DNA of 64,000 bases, taken from contig CM019709.1 of the NCBI GenBank assembly GCA_009760885.1, positions 34,868,126 through 34,932,125 on the forward strand. The letters are read 5' to 3'. The DNA is from Achatina immaculata. Taxonomy: Eukaryota > Mollusca > Gastropoda > Stylommatophora > Achatinidae. The notes under the pieces are model-generated. The model made no database searches. It saw nothing but the letters and a program-made list of their open reading frames with translations, and was not told where the DNA came from. The position numbers were made by a program, and so were the translations under genes. How positions within the stretch are numbered: position 1 is the first letter of the stretch; each line of letters opens with the position of its first letter. Shown here piece by piece: positions 49,077-59,948 of this stretch.

Positions 49077-51905
49077 TTAGATGTTCCTTAATGGCGGAAG
49101 ACTTATGATGGTGTTACCCCTGTAGAACTGACGCTGGCATATATTGGTGTGGGCGTGGTCTCCAGCTGTGAAGTCAAAGAAACCGTCCACATTGTGCCCA
49201 TAGACGGAGTTTCCCTCCACGGGTATGATACGATGCTCGTCCTGTGAAAAACAAAAAACAAGTTTCGTCGGTGTCATTGTTTGAGAGTTTACCAAGGGCC
49301 CCGTGAATTGGAATCTGTGATTTTTATTCGCACCGAGATTCGCTCAAAGTCAGGGATGGAACTACATGAGTTGAACTCTAAATTCTGCTACACTTAACGT
49401 TCCCTTTTTCCACACTCATATTCTCTCTCTACTAAGTTCTGCTCTTTCCGCACCTGTAACTTACATTTAAGAACCATCACTGTACTAGATTACAAACTCT
49501 CCACCCCAGCTACATTCAGTTATTCCACCCCCCCCCCCCCCGCTTTTTTCTCGGCTTGATTAGCTTTGTATCCCTCTCTCCCACCTCCTCTTTACTACCA
49601 GCCTACCCCCACATCCTAAGTCTTCATTTAAACATTCACAAACTCTACCACGTGCACTCCTGGACACAGATTCTTACAAGTCACAGCTAAGTGCTCCCCC
49701 TCCCCCTTTTTTACTAATTTTTCCATTCTTATTTTTTGTGAACTTATATTTTATCTCTCTATATTTCTTCGTCCTGTATGTTCTTGTATGTGCAAACCGA
49801 AACTTCACAACTGCGAGTTCGTTAATTAATACAGCTGTTCCTGCTTCTCTTTTGTTATCACAGATTCACGACAGTGGCTTCGTGAGTATTTATATATTTA
49901 GTTTTATATAGTTATACGTTTAATATTTTGGACACATTAAACGTCATGATAATTTAGAGAAGGGTACATAATGGGAAAAAGAAAGAGAAGACCAAGGCGT
50001 ATATGGCTGTAAGACATCGTTGATAATCTGGAAATGGACGCATCAGCAGCAGGGCATCTTGCTCACAACCGAGAGGCCTATAGGAGGGCTGTTATGGAGG
50101 CAAAGTTCCGCAAGGTACATGCAAATGACTGACTGACTGATAGTTATACACAAAAATATTCGTGTGCCACTAAGTTAGGAATGTCCATCTCAGGACCAAG
50201 GGCCACAAATCTATTCACAAATCGAGCGGGGTTGGAGGGGGAGGGGGCTGCATATAACCAGTTATTTTCACCGAATACCAAATTATATTTCAGGGAGTTT
50301 TAGAACAAATCTGAGAGTCAGTTAGAACTAAACTTTGACGGATTATTTCCGTTGGAGAAAAAAAACTGAAACTCTTCGTTTCTTGGCTAACAATATTCAT
50401 CTTAATAAGATAAATTGCATTTTCATAATATGGGTTACTTCTCGGGCTGTACATACTAAACAAAAAAAAACAACAACAAAGGCTTCCCCTATTCTAAGCT
50501 AATAATTTCTTTCCTTCTTCCTTCCTTCCTTCCTTCCTTCCTCACTCCCTTCCTTCCTTCCTCCCTCCCTTCTTTCTTTCCTTCCTTCTTCCCTCCCTTC
50601 CTTCCTCCCTCCCTCCCTTCCTTCCTTCCTTCCCAGTACAAACATTACTAAAATAGCAGCAGCGATGTGGTTTCTTAGAATGGTATTCTTTCTTCTTCTT
50701 CTTCAGCATGTCTGGAACTGCGGGCTGGTGTACTCTGCAGCCGATGCTGTGAAGATGTTGAAGCATGGCATTGTGTCGGCTTAGGAACGGGCTATGACGG
50801 CAATTTTTTTTGTCAGTCCATGAGTGCAGAAAAAGACGGGGAATCGTTCAGTAGTTCTATAGCAAACTCCATCTCCATGGGGACCATAGCGATCCCTGCC
50901 CCGTTAGTCAGACCAGGCTGGGCGCACTGTGTGAATAACGGACAGATCAAGTTGGAGGGGCGTTGCACCCAAACTTCCACTGGGGAGATGGCACATGATG
51001 ATGATGACGATGACGACGACGACGACGACGACGACGATGATGATGATGATGATGATGATGATCTGGACACAGTTCTGCGTCTAAATCTAAAACATTTTGA
51101 CAACATTAATTTATAGCTTTCATCGCCATCTTCATTTTTTGCTAACAGTGTCACCGCCAGCAAATTGTTCTCATTTCTTATCGCTGACAAAAATTCTCCC
51201 AGGGTTCTCCCAGCTTCAACAAAAACAAAAAAAAATAGGTACCAGGGTTAACGCTCTGGGAAGGAAGAGAAATGACGCAGCTCGCTACGGAGTTAGTGCT
51301 GACGGCGACAATAACTGGCAGTTTCTGGTCAGCTGTTAACTAGCCAGCGAAGGACTTATGGTTTGACCGTGTACAATAATGCTTGTTCACAACTCTTATC
51401 TTGTCTTGTGATATCTCCCTGTAACTGCGAGCTGGTGATATTTGCAGCCAGTGTTGTGGATGTGTTGGGCTACAGCATCGTATCGGCGTGGGACCGGGTT
51501 ATGGCAGCTATTTTTTCAGTCCCGGAGTACAGCTAAAAATCAGGGGGTGTGCAATGCTTCTTCTAGCAGACTCCACCACCATGGGGACTATGGTGATTCC
51601 TGCCCTGTTAGCCAGCAAGGCCTGTTACTAGAGGTACCAACAGAGAGGTGGCACGGGATATTGGTCAGCTATGATTCGCTTACTCTACACGCTAGTATAT
51701 CAGCTATGGGTCCCTGATTGCCTAATAGAACAGCGTCTTCACCTAGTATCACGATCAATATGACCAGCGTAGATCATGTCATCTTTACCTCCGCTCTGGC
51801 AGAATACTGGCAGCCCTTCACGTTCTCTCTGGTGTCTTTGTTAGCCCACTGGTTCCAGCCCAGTTTAGGATAGTGCACGGAGTCGTAGAGATTGCTCTTC
51901 TCGAC
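49077..51905 (-). CDS. CFAP90: CFAP90 (C5orf49)-like microtubule inner protein, last two exons
   Basis: Minus-strand exons 51905-51789 (39 codons, phase 0 both ends, donor GTAAAG) and 49241-49077 (54 codons plus TAA, acceptor TTTTTCACAG). The joined text contains SNLYDSV, TRENVK, IIPVEGNSVYGHN and CQRQFYRGN. From LYD to SVYG there are 49 residues, the spacing I recall in human CFAP90 (LYDC to SVYG), and the following FYR-x-N block also matches. CFAP90 is a small protein inside the doublet microtubules of motile cilia. About 50 N-terminal residues are missing; a possible upstream exon is at 55513-55373. The single intron contains LINE-A and two S3 repeats. Family assignment rests on this one remembered comparison; exon structure itself is strong. 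Confidence 0.65.
49300..49910. other. CFAP90 intron; C-rich and T-rich stretch
   Basis: A poly-C run lies at about 49527-49541. About 49740-49860 resembles 4140-4260 (a dispersed element end reaching 'AGCTGTTCCTGCTTCT'). Confidence 0.45.
49915..50145 (+). mobile_element. LINE-A 3' tail
   Basis: 'TATTTTGGACACATTAAACG', 'AGAAAGAGAAGACCAAGGCG', then ACATGCAAATGACTGACTGACTG at its end: a TGAC-type tail. CFAP90 intron. Confidence 0.8.
50510..50640. repeat. Pyrimidine tract (CTTC/CTCC)n
   Basis: About 130 bases of nearly pure C and T on the plus strand. Its reverse gives the Arg/Lys/Glu/Gly open frame 50766-50542, which is not a gene. Confidence 0.9.
50690..50985 (+). mobile_element. Dispersed repeat S3, unexpanded
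   Basis: (CTT)n then 'GTCTGGAACTGCGGGCTGG', 'GTGAAGATGTTGAAGCATGG', CAGTCCATGAGTGCAG and 'CTCCATCTCCATGGGGACC'. It shows the unexpanded internal segment between head and tail. Confidence 0.7.
50995..51062. repeat. (GAY)n trinucleotide tract
   Basis: GAT/GAC repeats of about 67 bases; the poly-Asp and poly-Ser open frames across it are not genes. Confidence 0.9.
51415..51745 (+). mobile_element. Dispersed repeat S3, unexpanded
   Basis: 'TGTAACTGCGAGCTGGTG', 'GGGTTATGGCAGCTATTTTT', TCAGTCCCGGAGTACAGC and 'AGCAGACTCCACCACCATGG'. Its 3' end is 45 bases from CFAP90 exon 51789-51905. Confidence 0.75.
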
Positions 51906-51914
51906 CTGTTGCGT

Positions 51915-52440
51915 CCAAGTTCAAGAAACGTTTTCTTAAAACAAATAACATTTTTTTCCATATAAAATTTTATCGACCAGAACAAGATCTTAAGAAGAAC
52001 CTTTGGGCCCATAAACAGTACCAACAGTGGAGAATAGAGAGCTAGAAAGAACACTGAACTGAACAGCTTATTTAAATCCCAAAGAATTATACATGACTTA
52101 AAACTGAGCTGACGAGCATGGGTGGGCCATGTAAAAAGAATGGAAAAAAGAGAACAGACAAACGAAAATGATGTATACGCAAGAGATGAGGACAAGACAA
52201 CGGGGTAGACCAAGACAGAGATGGAAAGACAACATAGAAGAGGATATAAAAGAAATTAGTGTCATCAACTGGAGAGAGAAGATTAGGAATAGAATGAATG
52301 AATGAATGAATGAATGAATGATCTTTATTTTTAAAGGGTAAAGAATTGGGCACGCAGGCCCGTCTTACATTCTGCCCTTCAGTTCCTCTAGAGAGGAATG
52401 GAGGCGAACTTTATCTCCAGCAATGAGCCTTAATGGCTCG
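51915..52440 (+). mobile_element. LINE-C 3' fragment with a small internal insertion
   Basis: Plus-strand text encodes 'NKILRRTFGPIN', RARKNTELNSLFKS and 'WVGHVKRMEKREQTNEND', then 'GGGGTAGACCAAGACAGAG'. At about 52291-52391 it is interrupted by (GAAT)n plus about 70 unrelated bases; 'GGAATAG' and 'AGAGAGGAATGG' on either side are continuous in the copy at 21415. It lies upstream of the CFAP90 exon. Confidence 0.7.
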
Positions 52441-52461
52441 GAGAGCTGGAAAAAGTACAAA

Positions 52462-53063
52462 GTACATATCTGTAATTTCTGCTGGTCACTTCTACTGTTC
52501 GTTTCTATCTGGAATATCTGTAATTTCTGCTGGTCACTTCTACTGTTCGTTTCTATCTGGAATATCTGTAATTTCTGCTGGTCACTTCTACTGTTCGTTT
52601 CTATCTGGAATATCTGTAATTTCTGCTGGTCACTTCTACTGTTCGTTTCTATCTGGAATATCTGTAATTTCTGCTGGTCACTTCTACTGTTCGTTTCTAT
52701 CTGGAATATCTGTAATTTCTGCTGGTCACTTCTACTGTTCGTTTCTATCTGGAATATCTGTAATTTCTGCTGGTCACTTCTATTGTTCGTTTCTATCTGG
52801 AATATCTGTAATTTCTTTTGCTCGTTTCCATCTGGAATATCTGTAATTTCTTTTGCTCGTTTCCATCTGGAATATCTGTAATTTCTTTTGCTCGTTTCTA
52901 TCTGGAATATCTGTAATTTCTTTTGCTCGTTTCTATCTGGAATATCTGTAATTTCTTTTGCTCGTTTCTATCTGGAATATCTGTAATTTCTTTTGCTCGT
53001 TTCTATCTGGAATATCTGTAATTTCTTTTGCTCGTTTCCATCTGGAATATCTGTAATTTCGAA
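52462..53063 (+). repeat. Two-state minisatellite, 48-bp then 35-bp units
   Basis: About seven 48-bp units (ATCTGTAATTTCTGCTGGTC, ACTTCTACTG, TTCGTTTCTATCTGGAAT) switch at about 52800 to about seven 35-bp units in which the middle is shortened to TTCTTTTGCTCG. The outer parts of the unit are the same, so the short unit is a deletion derivative that was amplified separately. Confidence 0.95.
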
Positions 53064-53356
53064 TACTTTTCACTTTTTCCATACAAACACATGTCTGTAG
53101 GAACAGAAACATATAACATCATATATACAGACATATGTCTGTATGTGGTATGATTCTGTTCCTAATTTGGTGTATATCTGTTTCATTTTGATTGACGTTA
53201 CTTTGTCTTTTAAATATCTGTGATTTGAGTGCCTGTACAACTAATGTACTCGTATTTTTAATGAAAGATACCAGCAATGACTGTTTAAAAAAAAATTCTT
53301 GTAATAAAGTGTTTGGTTTTCATACTTTGGCATGATCGAACACGGGTTATATTATA
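53064..53356. other. Unrecognised AT-rich stretch
   Basis: A small inverted repeat occurs near 53085-53165 ('ACATGTCTGTAGGAACAGAA' and 'TCTGTATGTGG...TTCTGTTCC'). No gene. Confidence 0.4.
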
Positions 53357-53358
53357 TA

Positions 53359-54879
53359 CTGTTCAAAAAAAAAAATAAACGCAACAACTACGATGTTGCA
53401 ATTTAAACTGAAGTTTGCTGATCAGACAAGGGCACATTGCCTGAAACGTTCACTTAGACATCAACTTCACGTGCTGACCTGAATTGTACTCAGCAGCTGA
53501 TTCTTGAGCACAGAAAAGCGACACTAGTCAAACCAGCATTTTTGACAATAACTCATGACAGGTTCACGAGAATCCTGTGAAACGTACTGAACACAAAACT
53601 CACTGACCATGTTATTGAATGCCTATAAAAGATTGACGCTCTTTGAATCAATTCATTTGAAAATTCAATGCACAAGTATGGCTCATCTCACTACAGAACA
53701 ACGACTCATCATCACTGGACGTTTACAGACAGGACAGTCACAAAGTGTAGTGGCCAGATAGTTTAATGCGGTTAGAAGCACCATTAATCGCCTTTGGGGA
53801 CGATTTCAAGAAACTGGCTCAGTTGCAGACCGACGGCGCAGTGGAAGACCCATAGTCACAACTCCTGCCGAAGACCGCTTCTTACGGCTGCGTCACCTCA
53901 GGAATCGATTTGCATCTGCCTCCTAAACAGTCCAGTCAATGACAGCAGCTCGTCGAGTTTCAGATCAAACGATCAGGAACTAGCTGCACGACGCTGGTCT
54001 TTGGGCTAGAAGACCCTACAGATGTCCTGTTCTTACGGACCGGCATCGCCAGAACCGACTGCAGTGGGCGAACCAGCATTGTCAATGAACCGTTGCGAAT
54101 GATTGGAGAAGGGTTTGGTTTAGTGATGAATCATTCTTTCCGCTCCAGCAGACGGAGAGGAGTTTACCGGATAGTCCACCAGCGCTACGCCCAGAACTGC
54201 GTGGACGAGGCTCCTCCACATGGTGGTGGAGGTGTACTGGTGTGGGGGACGATCAACTTCACGGGAAGAAGTGACCTGGTGCAAACTGAAGGACGCCTGA
54301 ATACCCAACGATACGTCACTGAAATTCTTCGTCCTCACGTCATCCAGTTCTGGCCGCATCAGGGTCGATTTCTCAGCAGGATAACTTTCGACCTCATGTA
54401 GCACAACTCACACCCAGTTCCTCACTGACAACAACGTCCAGACCATTCCGTGAACAACCATATCATCAGACATGAACCCAATTGAACACTTATGGGATGA
54501 ACTCAACAGACAAGTCCGCCAGTGAGACGTGGCGCCAACCAATCTCCGACAGTTGTCTCTTGCACTGCTGGAAGAGTGGGCAGCCATCCCACAACAACAG
54601 ATCCAACGGCTAATCGGATCTATGTCAAGGAGATGTCGTTCTCTGATACAGGCCAGAGGAGGCCATACACCTTACTGAAACGTAGGCCTCAGTCGCAAAG
54701 AATAAAAGTCCAAACCAAATTTAATGAACATCATTTCATTGTTAACATCTTAAAGTTTCTTCATGCCAAGATTGAAACATTAATTCCGTAAAATAAAATT
54801 TTGATACAAGTTTGAAATTTGGTGTCCATTACTACTACAGTAGTGTTGCGTTTCGTTTTTTGTTTTTGTTTTTGAACAG
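53359..54879 (+). mobile_element. Tc1-type transposon, near full length, inactive
   Basis: Ends 'CTGTTCAAAAA...AACGCAACAACTA' and its inverse 'TAGTGTTGCGTTTCG...TTTTTGAACAG' lie inside TA dinucleotides, as in Tc1/mariner integration. The transposase starts at 53681 with MAHLTTEQRLIITGRLQTGQ; later marks are SGRPIVTT, 'NDWRRVWFSDESFFP' and the end 'YRPEEAIHLTET'. Several stops and frame changes interrupt it. Length is about 1.5 kb, usual for the family. Confidence 0.85.
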
Positions 54880-54880
54880 T

Positions 54881-54883
<3 letters not shown>

Positions 54884-54933
<50 letters not shown>
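54884..54933. repeat. (TA)n microsatellite
   Basis: About 25 TA units directly after the Tc1 end; the insertion may have landed in it. Confidence 0.95.
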
Positions 54934-54934
<1 letters not shown>

Positions 54935-54944
54935 CTTGTGCTGT

Positions 54945-55315
54945 GGGGATCATGGAGGCACACTTGCGTAAGACATGGCCAGAACCACATGAACATCTCA
55001 GTAATCTAGCAACAGCTGGCATCCCTTGGTACTTTTGGCTTAATGCTTGCCCATGTTTCTAACCCATACAGAAGGACCGATCTAACCTTTGTATTGAACA
55101 GCTTAAGTTCTGTTGTTATGGATATTCCCTTTGTCTTTCCAGATGCTTCTCAGCTGTAGAAATACCACTTTAACTTTCTCAATTCTTGATGTAATATTCG
55201 CTTCTGTCCCACTCCCACATCCCACACCCCACACCCCCACCCCCTTTGTCTATAATGCTGCCGAGATGTGTCTATTTCTAAGCTCTTACTTTCTAAGGTG
55301 ATTGAGTTTGTGTTG
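54945..55315 (-). mobile_element. LINE reverse-transcriptase fragment
   Basis: The minus strand reads as ELKLFNTKVRSVLLYG-type text in degraded form ('CAGAAGGACCGATCTAACCT' reversed) followed by the HEHLSN... end region. C-terminal part only. Confidence 0.5.
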
Positions 55316-55372
55316 GTTCTAGTTATACATCAATTTACACACATACATATTTATCCGCGTACGACCACTTAC

Positions 55373-55513
55373 ATACGATGGGAAACGCCTCTTCCCGCAG
55401 TAAGTATCACGCATGCAAACAATCTCCTGTGGCGTGAGATCGCCTGTAAACGGCCAGTTGGAGTCTTGACACATTCGACGGATGACGTGTCTTTTCTGAT
55501 CTCTCATTAATTT
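55373..55513 (-). CDS. Candidate exon, possibly upstream of CFAP90
   Basis: A 141-base open block (47 codons) between a CTCTTCTTCAG acceptor and a GTAAGT donor, phase 0 at both ends, which would join in frame to the exon at 51905. It contains MCQDSNWPFTGDL and CMRDTYCGKRRF. I do not recognise the product, and it does not resemble the CFAP90 N-terminus I remember, so it may belong to a longer invertebrate form or to another gene. Confidence 0.4.
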
Positions 55514-55659
55514 CTGAAGAAGAGTTCACGAGAGCTGAACGTAGCCATTAATTCTTAATTAGTGTGGGTCTGCAACCGTTAACAAAAGAAAAACCACTTG
55601 TTGAAGCAAGAGCATATAGATCTGTTATGTTACTGGCTCTGATGCACGAACAGAGAGTT

Positions 55660-55870
55660 AACTGATGCACGATTATATAATTAAATGGTGCACGAAAAGA
55701 GAGTTAACTGAAGCACGATTAGAGAACTAAATGAAGCATGATTAGAGAGTTAAATGAAGCATGATTAGAGAGTTAAATGAAGCATGATTAGACAATTAAC
55801 CGAGCACGATTAGACAATTAACTGATGCACGATTAGACATCTAAATAGACGATTAGACCTGACGCACGGT
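55660..55870 (+). repeat. Degenerate about 22-bp repeat
   Basis: Units of the type 'AGAGTTAAATGAAGCATGATT', about nine, with drift to ACTGATGCACGATTAGACAAT. Confidence 0.85.
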
Positions 55871-56084
55871 TATACGAGGAAGTGCTAGAAATTAATGTCT
55901 CTTTTTTAAAACCCAGAAATAGTCTAAGAAACTTTATTATTCACGTCTGTACATTCAATTTTCTGTACATTCTCCTCTCTGTACATTTACTTCTCTGCAT
56001 AATTCTCTTCATGGTCCGTTCCCTTATGGTACAAATGACAAAGTTTCGATGAGACAAAAAGTATTTGGAGATGTGGCTTACTGG

Positions 56085-56625
56085 AATTACGCGACTTGGT
56101 TAGTTGGGTGGTTAGATGCTCGGTTTACTAATCCGGTGATACCGGGTTCAAGTCTCAGCAGTGGGATTTTTTTTTCTGGTACCACTACATCTGGTAGTGA
56201 GATCTGTAGGACATTTTCTGGGAAGAGGAACATTGAATCACATTGTGGTAAGTGGAAAAATTGAGGGAAGAAGAGACAGAGGAAGACCTAGAGAGAGAGA
56301 GAGAGAGGTTACTGGATGAACTGTTAGTGTGGCTATGAAGAAAATCACCGGCGGATCTCAAAATCAAGTCTAAAGACAAGGAATTGTGGAAATGATCGCC
56401 TACGCCACAAGGCACGGCACTTGATTGACTGACTGACCGCTACATCAAATAGGCCCCGGGGTCCATCCAGCCTCTAAAAAAAACGGGTACAGAGGAATCT
56501 AGGAAGGTAAATTCTACCAGGTGTGGACACTGACCACATCAAACTTTCAGGTATCGATGGTCTTGGAAATGCCAGCCCTAACACCGTATCCCTAATATGT
56601 CTTAATGATATGGAAAGGGGGAATT
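56085..56625 (+). mobile_element. SINE S1 interrupted by a LINE
   Basis: 5' part 56085-56188 (TTGGTTAGTTGGGTGGTTAG, 'ACCGGGTTCAAGTCTCAGC', 'TTTCTGGTACCACTACATC'). 3' part from about 56443 (CTACATCAAATAGGCCCCGG through 'GGGGGAATTTTACC'). The gap is a later LINE insertion. Confidence 0.85.
56189..56442 (+). mobile_element. LINE-H 3' fragment inserted in SINE S1
   Basis: Encodes VVSGKIEGRRDRGRPRERER and 'PADLKIKSKDKELWK' in broken frames, ending 'TTGATTGACTGACTGACCG'. The SINE sequence CTACATC occurs on both sides, as a 7-base target-site duplication. Confidence 0.75.
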
Positions 56626-56639
56626 TTACCCTGCCCTGG

Positions 56640-56885
56640 CCTGCCTTACCTTACTTACCTTACCTTACCTTACTCATTTTACCTTACCTTACTTTACCTT
56701 ACCTTACTTACTTTACTTACCTTACTTTACTTACCTTACCTTACTTAACTTACCTTACTTACCTTACCTTACTTTACCTTACCTTACTTACTTTACTTAT
56801 CTTAATTTACTTACCTTACTTACCTTACCTTACCTTACTTACCTTACCTTACCTTACCATACCTTACCTTACATTACCTTACCCT
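56640..56885 (+). repeat. Pentanucleotide-type (CTTAC/CTTACC)n array
   Basis: Degenerate CTTAC and CTTTAC units of about 245 bases directly after the S1 3' end TTTTACC, so it probably grew from the SINE tail. The Tyr/Leu/Thr/Pro open frame across it is not a gene. Confidence 0.95.
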
Positions 56886-56929
56886 ATTGGAATTGCTTTG
56901 TATTATCACCTACTCTGTTGTAATCCTGC

Positions 56930-57550
56930 AGATGCATGAGCTTCATGACGGGCGTAAATTGACGTTCCATCGTGCTTTACTGGTAAGATCCTGTGAGTTA
57001 CGGATATGGCAGTATTTGGTCAAGGGTATCTAACCCGTGATATAACTCTAAATTATTATGTTAGAGTTAGGCCCATGCTTGTTTTCTCTGTCAAAGAGTT
57101 CGTGATTTTTCAAGTCATTCGTTGCAGGTGGAAAGTAAGTTTTGTGTTCTGGGTCTGAGGCGAAAGTTTCAGCTCAGAGAGGAGAAAGGTTTTGAATGTT
57201 GAGTGATTAGTGTAGTCCGGTCTGTGATGAGAAATGTAGTCGTGTGTAGTATGTGATAGCATGAATTCTTATAGCGCTATCTTGTAACTTGGCTAGATAG
57301 CGGCCTGGAATTATTTGTGTTGGAATATGCATGTTTCGGAGAAATCGTTACCATATATTTTCGTCTTCACCCATCACCATCATCATCACATTAATAAATC
57401 GGATGTGAGTGCCAAGGCAATGCAGTCTTAATAGATATATCCAATGTGCCAGTATGTGATCGTCCTGGGTGTCCTGTAAAGTGTATATCATTGCAGGGAG
57501 TGTTGCGTCCTCTTCTGTCTGTACATTAGTAATCGTAGTCAGCACAGTAG
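56930..57550. other. Unrecognised stretch
   Basis: No gene is seen; the minus-strand frame 57554-57348 has no family marks. Confidence 0.4.
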
Positions 57551-57778
57551 ACAATCAGCAGCATAGACAAGCAGCAGCATAGACAAGCAGCAGCATAGAA
57601 GCAGAAGCAATACGATATAAGTCAACCAGAAGATTACACCACTCATTTATTTACTGTGCTCGGTTATAAAGCAGAAGATTTACATCACTCATTTATTTAC
57701 TGTGCTCGGTTATAAAGCAGAAGATTTACACCACTCATTTATTTACTGTGCTCGGTTATAAAGCAGAAAACGCCTTCA
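57548..57778 (+). repeat. Short arrays: about 17-bp and 46-bp units
   Basis: 'CAGCAGCATAGACAAG' about three times at 57555-57605, then three 46-bp units ('GCAGAAGATTTACACCACTC', ATTTATTTACTGTGCTCGG, TTATAAA) to 57770. Confidence 0.9.
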
Positions 57779-57929
57779 AGGAGATGAAGTTTTGTCTTTT
57801 AGGCTGTTCTAGTATTTATCTCTGAGGGATCGGAAAATGAAAAAGCATTCTGTGTAATAAATCACTGTCATTGGGAGTGAAGGAACGAGTACCCCAGGGC
57901 TACATTGAGCCAGTTTTATTTTATTGATG

Positions 57930-58270
57930 CTAGGCATGGTCAGTCACCAAGGAAGTACAATGCCGACTGGAAGCCACTGAAATGTGGCTCCTTAGAAGGA
58001 TGTTAAGAATACCGTGGACAACAGAGATCAAATGTGGAGGTTCTGCGCGGGGGTGGAGAGACGAGGCAAACACTAACAAAATACATTGTGACAACGGAAA
58101 AGGCAGAAGGCAAAAGAGATCGAAGTAAACAGAGAGAGAGAGAGAATGCTGGACAGACTAACAGAATGGCACGGACAGAGAACACCAGAATAGTTTATAA
58201 TCATCACACGGAGCAGGTAGTTGTGGAACAGCATGATCGCCAACGCCAGTCAGCTGGGCAATAATTAAAT
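57930..58270 (+). mobile_element. LINE-H 3' fragment
   Basis: Encodes VQCRLEATEMWLLRRMLRIP followed by WTTEIK, then a GA-rich 'EREREN' stretch and 'VVEQHDRQRQSAGQ'; frames are broken. Same family as the fragment at 56189. Confidence 0.7.
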
Positions 58271-58289
58271 CAAACTCTTGTCGTAAGAA

Positions 58290-59240
58290 TAGTTTTCATC
58301 TATGTATTATCGTCTTGCAACAATACAGCAGCCATCAACTAAACAAACTCATTTTTTGTTTCCATTAGCAAAGAAAATGTTCAGAACATACACTGACAAC
58401 ATCTGCAGAGAATCTAACATACATAGCGAAAACTCCACGACAAAGCTGCCCAACAGCCCAACCCCAGAAAGAATGCCCATAAACCCAAAACACCCTCCAG
58501 AATACATACCCAATAGCAGGAACATAAACGAACTCCTTTTTCTGCTGACGATCAAACACTTAAAGCCACACCAGAAAAAAAAGACCTACAGCAGAACATG
58601 GATAATTTACCAAGGGCATGTAAAAGCCACAACATGAAGATCAGTGATGAAAAAACAGAAGTCATGACCACAGCGAGAGAAGAAATCCAAACAAAGATCT
58701 TCCTAAACAACCAGCCCTTGAAACAAGTGAAACATTTCAAATACCTAGCTAGCATATCATCATCCTCAGGGACAATGGAGGCTGAGATTGAGAACAGACG
58801 CAATGAAGCAAATCAGCTGATTGGACAAATGACTCCTTTACTGAAAAACAAATGCATCACAACTGAAGCATAAAGGGCACTGTACAACACAATTTTCCTC
58901 CCAACTCTATGCTGTCAATGTCAGACAGGGACACTAACAGCCAAGAACAAAGGAAAAATCATAAAGACAGAAATTAGATGTTTAAGAAGAATACTACATG
59001 TGATAAGAAGAGACCAAATAAGAAATTACACCATCAGGGGAAAGGCTGGAGAAACACCAGAATTATACTGTAACCAGAAACAGCAAGTCAAATAGTTTGG
59101 CCATGTTACACGGGTACCACCAGACAGTGTATCACAGACAACATTCACACTAAGATTTGTAAGTAAGAGAGGAAGAAGCCGCCCACGCAGGAGATGGAGA
59201 GAGGAAATTACAGAAGCACTAAATACCTCATTATGTGAGG
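58290..59240 (+). mobile_element. LINE-E reverse-transcriptase C-terminal half
   Basis: 58598-58873 encodes 'HNMKISDEKTEVMTTAREE', 'LKQVKHFKYLASISSSSGTM' and NRRNEANQLIGQMTPL, the post-YADD region. Later text gives 'CLRRILHVIRRDQIRN' and KRGRSRPRRRWREEI with stops. It is 5'-truncated and has no YADD box. Confidence 0.75.
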
Positions 59241-59519
59241 CAAATCACTGAGCCCCAACAAGACGTCGAATTGTTCCTTCAACACCGAAAGGTATATGAG
59301 GAAGGAGACATGACAAGACAAGTCAAGAGTACTGGAGACTTGACGCTGCACACACAAAGATTGTTTGCTGTTACTGCGGCCAGTTACGCCAACCTGGTAT
59401 TAGCGAATCAGTCATGAATTTCCCCAGCGAAGATGATGTTTCACAAGTTCCTTAAATGGCTTAAAATCTCCTTTACATCAAAACCGTTTTCTAAGTTCAT
59501 TCACATTTTGATGCTCTAT

Positions 59520-59870
59520 CGTTGAAACTCGGTATAAAGTGGAACGAACTCAACAACTCAGAGATAAGGCAGATGAGTGAACAACAACCTGTCTCATGGG
59601 TGATCAGAAAAAGGAGATGGACATATGACGGTCATGTGATCAGAAGAAACTATCAGAGAATCCCAAAAACAAGCTATCAAGTGGAACACAACAGGCCGAA
59701 GAAAAAGAGGTCGGTCACGACGAAACTCTAAAGAGGACATTGTTAAGAGAGGCCAGTTTACTAGACAGAAAATCCCTTGATCAGGTTGAAAAGCTCGCCG
59801 AAAACAAGAAAACTTGGCGAACTATGTGATGTATTAACGGCACGGAAAGATTATAAGATAAGATATGGGA
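59520..59870 (+). mobile_element. LINE-B 3' fragment
   Basis: Encodes 'LGIKWNELNNSEIRQMSEQQ' and [20 protein letters not shown]; the 3' end is 'TTAACGGCACGGAAAGATTA'. Confidence 0.8.
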
Positions 59871-59948
59871 TACGATAATGAAAGAAACATAAAAAAAATA
59901 ATGCTAGCGTATTTTGAGTTAGATCACTTCTGTTATGAAAATTCTTAC

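Noticed and set aside
50542..50766. Lys/Arg/Glu/Gly-rich minus-strand frame
   Set aside because: Reverse of a CTTC/CTCC pyrimidine tract.
50813..51190. Poly-Asp (plus) and poly-Ser (minus) open frames
   Set aside because: A GAY trinucleotide tract inside or next to an S3 repeat.
56523..56939. 138-codon frame rich in Leu, Tyr, Pro and Thr
   Set aside because: CTTAC/CTTACC array after a SINE.
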